Below are positions 23,877 to 30,349 of a stretch of DNA of 33,716 bases, piece after piece (positions within the stretch are counted from its first letter, which is position 1; each line of letters begins with the position of its first letter). Both the position numbers and the translations under genes were made by a program. The notes under the pieces are model-generated. The model ran no database searches. It was not told the DNA's origin and worked only from the letters and a program-made list of their open reading frames with translations. The stretch is from a virus, in the IMG/VR virus record IMGVR_UViG_3300048121_000536, positions 1 through 33,716 of that record. One strand, given 5' to 3'.

Positions 23877-24222
23877 GTCAACAGGACTTGGAGACACCGT
23901 AGAGAAGGTTTTTCGCAAGACTGGCATTGATAAGGTTGCTAAAGCTGTATTGGGAGACGATTGCGGTTGCGACAAGAGACAGGAACTATTAAATGACCTC
24001 TTCCCTTACAAGAAGTACAATGCCCCTACTGATGAAGAATTGGATATTATAGAGTGGTTGTTTACCGATGCTAAGAATACAATTAGCGGAAGCATGGTAA
24101 AAGAAGTGTACTCTGTTTACAACAGGATATTCAATGATAAAATAAGACCTACAAATTGCAGCAGTTGCTTCAAGCCTGTAAAGCAGAAACTTCTAAAGAT
24201 ACACAATGAGTTTAATAAGTAA
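23836..24222 (+). CDS. Conserved hypothetical with CxC and CxxC, 128 aa
   Basis: The opening is Ser/Lys-rich, then GLGDTVEKVFRKTGIDKVAK and DDCGCDKRQELLNDLFPYKK, a pattern I recognise from Bacteroidota phages. Near the end lies CSSCFKPVKQKLLK. The four cysteines (CGC and CSSC) suggest metal binding, and the body is helical. It overlaps the sigma factor by 41 bases and the downstream nuclease by 17. A partner or regulator of its neighbours is possible; not identified. Confidence 0.65.
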   Translation: MPKKSSEKKSQEIKSTGLGDTVEKVFRKTGIDKVAKAVLGDDCGCDKRQELLNDLFPYKKYNAPTDEELDIIEWLFTDAKNTISGSMVKEVYSVYNRIFNDKIRPTNCSSCFKPVKQKLLKIHNEFNK

Positions 24223-24664
24223 TACCTTTAAGGTAGATTTAAGCAGGGGTGAACAGATAGAACACATGGTTCTTGATATGATAAGACCTAAGTATCCTAA
24301 AGCCTACAAAATGGAGGGATACTTTAAGGATTACGATATATATGTTCCTGAAATAAATAAAAGCATAGAGGTTAAGTCGGATGAGAAATCAAAGTACACT
24401 AATAACATTGTTGTTGAGGTTGAATTCAATGGTAAACCTTCGGCACTATCAACATCCAAAGCTGATTATTGGGTTTGGCACGATGGTTATTATTTTACTT
24501 GGTTCACTATTGACCTTATAAAAAAGTGTATTAAAGACAATATGATACCGCTAAGAACCTTTACTAGCAAGGGGGATACTAAATCTAAAAAGGCTTATTT
24601 AGTTAAAAAAGATGTGTTGTATAAATATGCTATAAAACAAAGTGAAGTCAATATATTACTTTAG
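24206..24664 (+). CDS. PD-(D/E)XK endonuclease-like protein, 152 aa
   Basis: Asp44 in DYDIYVPE, followed 11 residues on by E-V-K at 55-57 (SIEVKSD), is the PD-(D/E)XK catalytic pair. A conserved-looking middle (NNIVVEVEFNGKPSALSTSK) and ADYWVWHDG follow. The fold is used by resolvases and restriction enzymes; context with primase, VRR-NUC and ERF suggests processing of replication intermediates. It overlaps the upstream gene and ends two bases before the next start. Confidence 0.7.
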   Translation: MSLISNTFKVDLSRGEQIEHMVLDMIRPKYPKAYKMEGYFKDYDIYVPEINKSIEVKSDEKSKYTNNIVVEVEFNGKPSALSTSKADYWVWHDGYYFTWFTIDLIKKCIKDNMIPLRTFTSKGDTKSKKAYLVKKDVLYKYAIKQSEVNILL

Positions 24665-24665
24665 T

Positions 24666-24821
24666 ATGCCACTAATTAAACCAAAGAAATACGAGAAGCA
24701 GAAGGATTTTGTAGTGCGTTGCATAGGCAATGCTAAGATGGCTTCTGAATACAAAGATACCGACAAGAGAATGGCGGTATGTTACACTATATGGAAAGAT
24801 AACTTTAATCCAAAAAAGTAG
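24666..24821 (+). CDS. Conserved small protein, 51 aa
   Basis: MPLIKPKKYEKQKDFVVRC opens a pattern seen in many phages: RC, then M-x-E near the middle, KRMAVCYTIWKD near the end. The Cys pair (RC and VCY) and the final Trp are conserved in that group. Function unknown; it is often found near protease or portal genes, here at the end of the replication operon. The start context ATTACTTTAGTATG is the same as at 12571. Confidence 0.65.
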   Translation: MPLIKPKKYEKQKDFVVRCIGNAKMASEYKDTDKRMAVCYTIWKDNFNPKK

Positions 24822-24829
24822 TAAAAATA

Positions 24830-24860
24830 TTTGCAGGTATAAAAAATAGTTTTATATTTG
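24830..24860 (+). promoter_or_regulatory. Consensus promoter for the 24861 transcript
   Basis: TTTG at 24830-24833 and TATATTTG at 24853-24860 with a 19-base spacer, identical in layout to the ERF and 25000 promoters. Start of transcription is expected near 24865, which is two bases past the A of the only ATG here (24863), so the short ATG frame would not be translated from this start. Confidence 0.75.
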
Positions 24861-24943
24861 CTATGTCTTTTACGGACACAATAAGTTTTTTCGGTTTACA
24901 TTTTTATTGTTAAAAGGGGGTCTTAATTGACCCTCTTTTTTTT
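24861..24943 (+). ncRNA. Candidate small RNA of about 80 nt
   Basis: A perfect promoter at 24830-24860 is followed after about 55 bases by a perfect intrinsic terminator (24916-24943). The only frame is 16 codons (from 24863), and its ATG lies at or before the expected start of transcription. Inside, ACAATAA at 24878-24884 pairs with TTATTGT at 24904-24910, giving a stem-loop with a 19-base loop before the terminator hairpin. The segment fits a regulatory small RNA placed between the nuclease block and the recombination block. Confidence 0.5.
24916..24943 (+). terminator. Intrinsic terminator
   Basis: GGGGGTC at 24916-24922 pairs with GACCCTC at 24929-24935 (one wobble) around TTAATT, followed by eight T. 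It is the same design as the terminator after the tail tube gene. Confidence 0.85.
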
Positions 24944-24951
24944 GTTTATAT

Positions 24952-24982
24952 TTTGTTAATTAAAATATAGTTTGTATATTTG
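24952..24982 (+). promoter_or_regulatory. Consensus promoter for the 25000 operon
   Basis: TTTG at 24952-24955, a 19-base spacer and TATATTTG at 24975-24982. Transcription should start near 24987, leaving a 13-base leader before the ATG at 25000. It lies directly after the terminator at 24916-24943, so the operon 25000-27972 is independently transcribed. Confidence 0.75.
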
Positions 24983-24999
24983 TTTCAAATAATAAGCAA

Positions 25000-25194
25000 A
25001 TGGACAAGTTGTTAAGATTTATATTATCCCCCTTAAACTTACTGAAGTTAGTATTTGTAATCATTCTAGTGTTCATATTCTGGATGCTTGAGAGTACCCT
25101 AATGATACTACACTATGTTCTTGACACACCCTTGAGATGGACTTTAAATAAGATAGAGAAGTTAATTAAGTTACTAATAAAACAATTGAAATGA
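25000..25194 (+). CDS. Small membrane protein, 64 aa
   Basis: One strong membrane span at about residues 16-36 (LKLVFVIILVFIFWMLESTL), an N-terminal basic/hydrophobic opening, and a Lys-rich amphipathic end (KIEKLIKLLIKQLK). First gene of an independently promoted operon. An inner-membrane peptide acting on the host early in infection, or an exclusion or replication-anchor protein, would suit; there is no motif to decide. Overlaps the next start by four bases. Confidence 0.6.
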   Translation: MDKLLRFILSPLNLLKLVFVIILVFIFWMLESTLMILHYVLDTPLRWTLNKIEKLIKLLIKQLK

Positions 25195-25430
25195 GTAAAA
25201 CAAATGAGTTATTTCAGAAGATGAGAGAGCGAGGTTCTCTTAACTCTGAGCAGATAGATAGAATGGAAAGAAGCTACCAAGAAGAAATGGAACTTGCCGA
25301 GTGGAAGTATTCAGAAGAAGGTAAGAAGAACAGAGAAGAAATTAGATACACGTTAAACAAAGTGTTTGAGGAATTTCATCCAATGCAATTTATAGCACCA
25401 GAACTAGCTAAAAGAAGAATAGATGAGTAA
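25191..25430 (+). CDS. Hypothetical helical protein, 79 aa
   Basis: Highly charged and helical (LFQKMRERGSLNSEQIDRME, EEGKKNREEIRYTLNKVFEE), with no Cys and no hydrophobic span. It overlaps both neighbours by a few bases, so it is expressed with the exonuclease that follows. A partner of that enzyme is possible; no family recognised. Confidence 0.55.
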   Translation: MSKTNELFQKMRERGSLNSEQIDRMERSYQEEMELAEWKYSEEGKKNREEIRYTLNKVFEEFHPMQFIAPELAKRRIDE

Positions 25431-26211
25431 TCAGATAGTTACACTAGACGGAAAGTTTTGGGATAAAGATTCTATCTTAAAACAAATGGACAATGACGAG
25501 TTCTACTATGAGTACTTAGGTAAGAACGCCTTGAGTAGTAGTAGTGTGAAACTCTTAAACAAATCACCTAAAGCATACGCTAAGTCGTTGAGGTTTGCTA
25601 ACAAGCGAACAAGTGCCATGACAACTGGATGGCTTTTACACTTGGCGGTATTTGAGCCTGAGAAGTTTGGACACCTAAACTGGGTGGATGCCAGCACAAG
25701 AAATACTAAAATATATAAGGAGGCATTTGCCGACAATCCAATGACGTTCCTCAGGAAAGAGTACGAAGAAACAATGAGGCTATCGGATGCTGTTTATAAT
25801 AACAATGACGCTGCTCAGTTAATCGAAGGATTGGAATATGAGAAACCAGCTATCGGAAACATTATGTTCCTTCCTTTTAGAGGTAAAGCTGATGCGCTCA
25901 ATGTTGGTAGGGCTATTGTTGACCTTAAAACAACAACAGGTCTTTCAGAAGGTAGCTTTCCTTACAACTGCAAGAAGTATGGTTACGCAAGTCAAGTATT
26001 TATTTATTGCAATTTATTTGGCATAGATTATAAAGATTTTGTATTTTTATGCGTAGATAAGGAAACTAAGGACATCGGTATCTATAATGTGAGCGAAGAG
26101 TTTTATTATGAAGGAGAACGATTAGTTGATAATGCGGTTAGCGTGTTTAACACTTGGTTTTCTGATGAGCCAAAGAATATAGACCAATACACTATAACTG
26201 GAACTTTATGA
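25423..26211 (+). CDS. RecE-like PD-(D/E)XK exonuclease (DUF3799-like), 262 aa
   Basis: 5'-3' exonuclease pattern that prepares single-stranded tails for an annealing protein. Visible motifs: LSSSSVKLLNKSPKAY at ~37-52, GWLLHLAVFEPEKF at 69-82 (His73), FRGKADAL at 152-159 (Asp157), IVDLKTT at 165-171 (Asp167, Lys169) and YGYASQVFIYC at 186-196 (Gln191). That is the usual order for RecE/PDDEXK-like phage nucleases. It starts eight bases inside the upstream gene. It is a natural partner for the ERF protein at 20050 despite being 5 kb away. Confidence 0.8.
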   Translation: MSNQIVTLDGKFWDKDSILKQMDNDEFYYEYLGKNALSSSSVKLLNKSPKAYAKSLRFANKRTSAMTTGWLLHLAVFEPEKFGHLNWVDASTRNTKIYKEAFADNPMTFLRKEYEETMRLSDAVYNNNDAAQLIEGLEYEKPAIGNIMFLPFRGKADALNVGRAIVDLKTTTGLSEGSFPYNCKKYGYASQVFIYCNLFGIDYKDFVFLCVDKETKDIGIYNVSEEFYYEGERLVDNAVSVFNTWFSDEPKNIDQYTITGTL

Positions 26212-26342
26212 GAAAGAAGAAGCTAACACAAGAACAGCGCATAACCGCTTTAGAGAAGGCACTAACCAATGTTTACATAATGGTTCAGGCTTTGATTAAA
26301 GAGGATGTAAATAAAGATAAAGATGGGGTATCAACAAGCTAA
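26208..26342 (+). CDS. Small helical protein, 44 aa
   Basis: ATG at 26208 overlaps the exonuclease stop (ATGA). MRKKKLTQEQRITALEKALT followed by a Val/Ile/Leu helix and a Lys/Asp-rich tail forms a short coiled coil. Its stop lies 20 bases inside the next gene. Short N-terminally basic coiled-coil proteins of this kind are common in phage operons; function unknown. Confidence 0.5.
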   Translation: MRKKKLTQEQRITALEKALTNVYIMVQALIKEDVNKDKDGVSTS

Positions 26343-26523
26343 AGAAGAGTGCCGAGAGGATGTACTGCTCTCACTAAGAGAGGGAATGTTACTTCTACAA
26401 GAAGTTAAGTTCTTAATAGAGTACTTTAAAGATACAGAGCAGTATGAGTGCATACAAGGTGCTATGGAAGCTTATAATGAATATAAAAAAGAATTAGATG
26501 GAATTGGAGATAGAATATCTTAA
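26323..26523 (+). CDS. Hypothetical protein, 66 aa
   Basis: Glu/Leu-rich helical protein with two cysteines (KEECREDVLLSLREGMLLLQ, YECIQGAMEAYNEYKKELDG). It overlaps the upstream gene by 20 bases and the DnaA-like gene by 26. Unrecognised; likely a small helper of the replication neighbours. Confidence 0.5.
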   Translation: MGYQQAKEECREDVLLSLREGMLLLQEVKFLIEYFKDTEQYECIQGAMEAYNEYKKELDGIGDRIS

Positions 26524-26974
26524 AAGATTAGTAGAAGAAAAGACTGGTGTTAACATGGGTGTTAAGACCAGAAAGAGAGAGGTTGTTTTTGCCAGAAGAA
26601 TGTATTACAAATTGTTTAGGGAGTTTTACAAGAAAACGTCTCTTCAATCAATAGGACAGACATTACCCTTAAAACAGAATCATGCTACTGTACTGCATCA
26701 GATAAATCAATTTGAAATAGACTACGCCCAAGACAGGTTGTTTAGGAAGAAGTTTGATTCAATACGTAATGAATTTTGCGGTCTTGCAGGAGAGCCAGAG
26801 ATTGATTTTGAGGAAGAGAACATGAGGCTTAAACTAGAGGTGTCTGACTTAAAGAATGACATTGAGAAGCTGAAAGATGATTTGAAGGAAGCTATATCTA
26901 ATAAAATACAACCGAGAAACCAACAGGCAAAGGTTTATTATGCCTCTGAAGGAATAAGCGGTTCAATATACTAA
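26498..26974 (+). CDS. DnaA-domain-IV-like DNA-binding protein, 158 aa
   Basis: Residues ~22-75 reproduce the DNA-binding domain IV of DnaA: TRKREVVFARRMYYKLFREF, SLQSIGQTL, then NHATVLHQINQF, close to the HTTVLHA signature that contacts DnaA boxes. The ATPase domain is absent. A coiled coil (~105-137, Glu/Lys/Leu-rich) follows and a Gly/Ser-rich end. It could bring replication proteins to the phage origin or titrate host DnaA sites. It overlaps the upstream gene by 26 bases. Confidence 0.7.
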   Translation: MELEIEYLKRLVEEKTGVNMGVKTRKREVVFARRMYYKLFREFYKKTSLQSIGQTLPLKQNHATVLHQINQFEIDYAQDRLFRKKFDSIRNEFCGLAGEPEIDFEEENMRLKLEVSDLKNDIEKLKDDLKEAISNKIQPRNQQAKVYYASEGISGSIY

Positions 26975-26980
26975 TAAGAC

Positions 26981-27130
26981 ATGAAACTAAGTAAGAAAAC
27001 ATTTGTAAGGGCGTATGCCTACTTTAAAGACCAATTAGCTTTGGCACAACAAAAAGAGGATAACGATGATATGATTATGTATTACAATCAACAGATTGAC
27101 ACATTGATGACTAGGTATTACTCACAATGA
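26981..27130 (+). CDS. Hypothetical small protein, 49 aa
   Basis: Helical, Gln/Tyr/Lys-rich (KLSKKTFVRAYAYFKDQLAL). The TGA overlaps the ATG of the PAPS reductase-like gene (ATGA), so translation is coupled. No motif recognised. Confidence 0.55.
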   Translation: MKLSKKTFVRAYAYFKDQLALAQQKEDNDDMIMYYNQQIDTLMTRYYSQ

Positions 27131-27972
27131 AAACAGTTAATAGTTTGTCGGGTGGTAAAACATCAAGCTACATAGCAGCTAATTATCCTGCTGACTATGA
27201 TGTGTTTGCGTTAGTAAGAACTGATGACAAAAACTGTATGTTCCCTGATAAAAAGTTAAGACAAGAAGTAGAGGATAGAATACAAGCACCATTCATAGGT
27301 ACTTTAGAAGATGATGTGATTATACATACTATGCTTGATTTAGAGCAGTATATAGGTAGAAAGATTACTTGGGTAACAGGAAAGACTTTTGATGAAACCA
27401 TAATAACCACAAAAAAAGGCACAAAATATCTACCTAACAAAGTAGCGAGATACTGTACAACAGAACTTAAAACAATGCCGATACTGCATTGGATATATAA
27501 AGAAGTGGGTAAGCCTGTTATAATGAGGTTTGGATATAGGGCGAATGAAACTAGTAGAGCAAAGACAATGATAACCAAAACAGATGATGATGGTTTTACA
27601 AACGTTAAGGCTACTTTTAAGAAAAATAAAAATGGCAGAAACTCTTGGGATACATACAGGTATTGTAAGCCTGAATTTCCTTTAATAGATGACAATATAT
27701 ATAAAGATAACATTGAGCAGTATTGGAAAGATAAAGCTGTTAGATTTGCTTTTATGAATAATTGTGTAGGATGTCATTGGAGAAGCCCTTTATTATTAAA
27801 GAAGATGAGCGATATGCACCCTAACAAAATGCAATGGTTTGCTGACCAAGAAACAAATAAGTCAAAATGGAGAAGTGATGTAATGTATAAAGATATTATG
27901 AAGTGGAACGCACAAGCAGAACTATTTGATGATGACTTTAACGAATGTGATAGTGGATATTGCGGTCTGTAA
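27127..27972 (+). CDS. PAPS reductase-like PP-loop protein, 281 aa
   Basis: An adenine-nucleotide alpha-hydrolase with the PP-loop SLSGGKTS at residues 6-13, which binds ATP or a nucleotide sulfate. Further cysteine motifs: RYCTTELK at 108-115, FGYRANE at 135-141, CVGC at 213-216 and CDSGYC at 274-279. The paired cysteines could hold an iron-sulfur cluster, as in DndC-type and tRNA-thiolating relatives. Family members include sulfonucleotide reductases and DNA or tRNA sulfur-modifying enzymes; which reaction applies here is unknown. It lies between the DnaA-like gene and the terminase. Confidence 0.75.
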   Translation: MKTVNSLSGGKTSSYIAANYPADYDVFALVRTDDKNCMFPDKKLRQEVEDRIQAPFIGTLEDDVIIHTMLDLEQYIGRKITWVTGKTFDETIITTKKGTKYLPNKVARYCTTELKTMPILHWIYKEVGKPVIMRFGYRANETSRAKTMITKTDDDGFTNVKATFKKNKNGRNSWDTYRYCKPEFPLIDDNIYKDNIEQYWKDKAVRFAFMNNCVGCHWRSPLLLKKMSDMHPNKMQWFADQETNKSKWRSDVMYKDIMKWNAQAELFDDDFNECDSGYCGL

Positions 27973-28015
27973 ATCAGGCACTTAAACACTTCGGTATGAA
28001 CTTTATTATTTAAAT

Positions 28016-28465
28016 ATGCCAAGACCAAAGAAGAGAAGTCTAATATCAGACGAGAAGAAAGCTGAATTAGGAATACCGATTAAGCCAAAGCCAGAACCAA
28101 AGGAGACCAAACCACACGTTCCATATTCAGATGGGCGTAGAAACAACGGTGCGATAAAAGGAGTGTCCAGAGGGCAGGGGCGAAAGCCTAAAGCCAAAGA
28201 AGCAGACATAAAGAACTTTGCGCTAGGTTCAATGAAGAGAGCCTTTGGAAGCGAGAAGAAAGCTTGGGAGGCACTTGCTGAGATGAGTAAGGATTCCTTT
28301 GCACACTTACGCTTACTGTGGGAATACAAGTATGGTAAACCAAAAGAGCAGAAGGATATTAACGTGAAGCAAGAGGTAAACATTCCTGTGATATCTTTCT
28401 TGCAACCAGAAGATACTATTGATATTGAAGCAACAGAGATAAAGGATGAGGAAAGTAAATCTTAA
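28016..28465 (+). CDS. Terminase small subunit candidate, 149 aa
   Basis: DNA-recognition partner of the packaging motor, judged by position (20-base overlap with the large subunit) and composition. A very basic N-terminal tail (MPRPKKRSLISDEKKAELG, KPKPEPKETKPH) is followed by KGVSRGQGRKPKAKEADIKN and a helical body (KKAWEALAEMSKDSFAHLRL). The C terminus is acidic. The usual small-subunit helix-turn-helix is not obvious, so the call rests on context. The start has the TTTATTATTTAAATATG context. Confidence 0.65.
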   Translation: MPRPKKRSLISDEKKAELGIPIKPKPEPKETKPHVPYSDGRRNNGAIKGVSRGQGRKPKAKEADIKNFALGSMKRAFGSEKKAWEALAEMSKDSFAHLRLLWEYKYGKPKEQKDINVKQEVNIPVISFLQPEDTIDIEATEIKDEESKS

Positions 28466-29663
28466 TCCCAAGTACAATCCTCTGTTCAGAGACTCAAGTA
28501 GGTACTTTGTTATTACAGGCGGTAGGGGAAGTGGTAAGTCTTTTGGCGTAAATACATTCTTAGTATTGCTTACTTACGAAACTGGACACCGTATACTGTT
28601 TACTCGATATACAATGACTTCGGCATCTATGTCTATTATACCAGAGTTCTTGGAGAAGCTTGAACTGATGGGTATAGCAGAGAACTTTACCGTTACAAAG
28701 AATGAGATTATAAATAACCTAACAGGAAGCAGCATTCTGTTTAGTGGTATTAAGACTGCGAGTGGAGACCAAACAGCCAAGCTCAAGTCTATTCAAGGCG
28801 TTACGACATTTGTCTTGGATGAAGCAGAGGAACTTACAGACGAGGAATCGTTTGAAAAGATAGACTACTCTGTTCGTGCTACTGGGAAGCAGAATCGCTG
28901 TATCCTCATTCTAAACCCCACAACTAAACAGCATTGGATATACGAGAGGTTCTTTGAGAATAGAGGTATTATAGACGGTTACAATGGCGTTAAAGAGAAC
29001 GTGAGCTACATACACACAACCTACCTTGATAACAAGCAACACTTATCTCCATCTTTTGTAGAGCAAGTGGAGGTTATGCAAAAGCGTAGACCAGAGAAGT
29101 ATAAGCACCAGATATTAGGAGGTTGGCTTGAGAAAGCAGAAGGAGTTGTATTTACTCATTGGGAGGTTGGCGATTTCAATAACGAGTATGATACGATATT
29201 TGGACTTGATTTCGGATTTTCGGTAGATGCTTCAGTATTAACTGAAATTGCGGTAGATAAGATTAGAAAGACTATCTGGATAAAAGAACACTTCTACAAG
29301 TCTGGCTTGTCTACATCTAATATATTTGAGATGTGTAGGAGATTTGCTGGCACTAACTTAATAGTATGCGACAATAGTGAGCCTCGACTCATATCAGAGT
29401 TAAAGACTAAAGGACTTAAAAACATTACGCCAACTATTAAAAAGAAAGGTAGCATCTTATCAGGCATCGCTCTTATGCAAGACTACAATATAATAATCGA
29501 TAAGGACTCTGTGAATTTAATACGAGAGTTTAACAATTATGCTTGGAAGCTGAAGGGTAGCATACCAAGAGATTCTTGGAATCATGGCATTGACGCAAGT
29601 CGCTATGCAATTCAATACGCCCTTGAACGTACTGTGCCTAAAGGAATGTATGTGCTGCGTTAA
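28446..29663 (+). CDS. terL: Terminase large subunit (PBSX/Terminase_3 type), 405 aa
   Basis: ATP-driven packaging motor with nuclease. Walker A GGRGSGKS at 25-32, Walker B FVLDEAEE at 122-129, coupling-type LILNPTT at 154-160. The RNase-H-like nuclease has GLDFG at 253-257 (Asp255), VCDNSEP at 307-313 (Asp309) and HGIDASRY at 380-387 (Asp383). Length suits the PBSX family. It lies far from the capsid and portal genes, next to the recombination block, and its last 26 bases are overlapped by a minus-strand frame. Confidence 0.9.
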   Translation: MRKVNLNPKYNPLFRDSSRYFVITGGRGSGKSFGVNTFLVLLTYETGHRILFTRYTMTSASMSIIPEFLEKLELMGIAENFTVTKNEIINNLTGSSILFSGIKTASGDQTAKLKSIQGVTTFVLDEAEELTDEESFEKIDYSVRATGKQNRCILILNPTTKQHWIYERFFENRGIIDGYNGVKENVSYIHTTYLDNKQHLSPSFVEQVEVMQKRRPEKYKHQILGGWLEKAEGVVFTHWEVGDFNNEYDTIFGLDFGFSVDASVLTEIAVDKIRKTIWIKEHFYKSGLSTSNIFEMCRRFAGTNLIVCDNSEPRLISELKTKGLKNITPTIKKKGSILSGIALMQDYNIIIDKDSVNLIREFNNYAWKLKGSIPRDSWNHGIDASRYAIQYALERTVPKGMYVLR

Positions 29664-29733
29664 CCATAAGGTATACTGCATACCAAATCATTATAGTTAC
29701 CACACATATAATTGTCCACGCTATTCTTTTCAT
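29638..29733 (-). CDS. Small membrane peptide, 31 aa
   Basis: An open frame read leftward. ATG at 29733 overlaps the stop of the 38-residue frame upstream (ATGA), and the TAG lies inside the end of terL. One membrane span fills it (WTIICVVTIMIWYAVYLMV), with a basic start MKRIA. Third gene of a short minus-strand operon. Overlap coupling and a plain membrane span are the support. Confidence 0.45.
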   Translation of the reverse strand: MKRIAWTIICVVTIMIWYAVYLMVNAAHTFL

Positions 29734-29846
29734 TCTTGCTCTATTATAGGTTCAACTGATATTATACCTTGCCTGTCAAACTTAACCACAACTTCATTAC
29801 AGCCATTGTCTAGACAAGAACGTAGGTACTGATTAAACTGCCTCAT
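29730..29846 (-). CDS. Hypothetical small protein, 38 aa
   Basis: Minus-strand frame starting 14 bases inside the end of the dATP/dGTP hydrolase-like gene and ending in an ATGA overlap with the next peptide. MRQFNQYLRSCLDNGCNEVV is followed by a short strand and Glu-rich end. Two cysteines. Not recognised; overlaps indicate it belongs to the same transcript as its neighbours. Confidence 0.5.
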   Translation of the reverse strand: MRQFNQYLRSCLDNGCNEVVVKFDRQGIISVEPIIEQE

Positions 29847-30246
29847 TGTCATTCTCTATCTCTTTTTGTAAGTTAGCTAACGCTCTCCAAGCTACTTTAG
29901 CGGAGTGTCTGATGCCATCGGTATCAATTGTACCTGCTTCAAGTAAGTGCCGAGTAAGAGCGTCTAATTCGTCTCCTGACTTGCTTCTATCCCAAGCTAA
30001 CGGTTTATCTGGATTGTGTTGTTGTTGTCCAACGTAAGAACACTTTGCGATTTCTCGAATTGCATCGGGAAAATAATTTAATACACCTGTAAAGATTGGC
30101 GTCTCCTTCCTTGTGAATTTAATAGGGGTTTCTTCCTCTGGCAATTCAATACCCCCCTGTGGCAATTCAATACCCTGTTGTTCTTGGGGTACGATTTCGA
30201 TATCCCCTTCTTCGTTCCATTTATACATATATTTGCCTTTAAACAT
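29833..30246 (-). CDS. dATP/dGTP diphosphohydrolase N-terminal-domain protein (PF18909-like), 137 aa
   Basis: Residues ~55-130 show the pattern of this nucleotide-hydrolase domain: VLNYFPDAIREIAKCSYVG, QQHNPDKPLAWDRSKSGDEL, then LTRHLLEAGTIDTDGIRHSA and KVAWRALANL. It would adjust the dNTP pool. The N-terminal 50 residues are extra and repetitive (GIELP at 25-29 and at 32-36, ETPI twice) and coincide with three copies of the AATTYAATAGGG DNA motif. It is transcribed leftward from a divergent region; a -7 box TATCTTTG ends seven bases before the ATG, giving a nearly leaderless start. Confidence 0.7.
   Translation of the reverse strand: MFKGKYMYKWNEEGDIEIVPQEQQGIELPQGGIELPEEETPIKFTRKETPIFTGVLNYFPDAIREIAKCSYVGQQQHNPDKPLAWDRSKSGDELDALTRHLLEAGTIDTDGIRHSAKVAWRALANLQKEIENDNEAV
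30114..30177 (+). repeat. AATTYAATAGGG motif inside a coding region, three copies
   Basis: Copies start at 30114 (TGAATTTAATAGGGG), 30141 (GCAATTCAATACCCC) and 30162 (GCAATTCAATACCC). A degenerate copy lies at 30074-30084. Orientation is the same as in the non-coding copies although the gene runs on the other strand. The duplicated peptide GIELP in the protein is produced by this DNA repeat. Confidence 0.6.
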
Positions 30247-30253
30247 GATACTA

Positions 30254-30261
30254 CAAAGATA
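30254..30261 (-). promoter_or_regulatory. -7 element of the minus-strand operon
   Basis: CAAAGATA on the plus strand reads TATCTTTG leftward, a perfect -7 box seven bases from the ATG at 30246. No perfect TTTG lies at the expected distance; the region there belongs to the 11-bp repeats of the divergent promoter, so both directions may be controlled by the same bound protein. Confidence 0.55.
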
Positions 30262-30279
30262 GTAAATATTTTACAATTA

Positions 30280-30325
30280 CTTAACATTGGCTTAACATTG
30301 GGTAACATTAGGCTTCGTATGTTTG
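30280..30325 (+). promoter_or_regulatory. Promoter with 11-bp phased repeats, copy 1
   Basis: CTTAACATTGG at 30280-30290, again at 30291-30301, then GTAACATTAGG at 30302-30312, spaced exactly 11 bp, one turn of the helix. TTG at 30298-30300 and TATGTTTG at 30318-30325 (17 bases apart) form the promoter; the second repeat contains the -33 contact. It drives 30350 onward with a leader of about 20 bases. Phased direct repeats suggest binding of a protein on one face of the DNA. Confidence 0.65.
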
Positions 30326-30349
30326 CATCGAACATAAAAATAAATACAA

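Noticed and set aside
24863-24913. 16-codon frame in the candidate small RNA
   Set aside because: Its ATG lies at or before the predicted start of transcription, and the peptide has no recognisable feature.
29584-29832. Plus-strand frame after terL
   Set aside because: It mirrors the minus-strand small genes, is rich in Cys/Tyr/His and has no start context.
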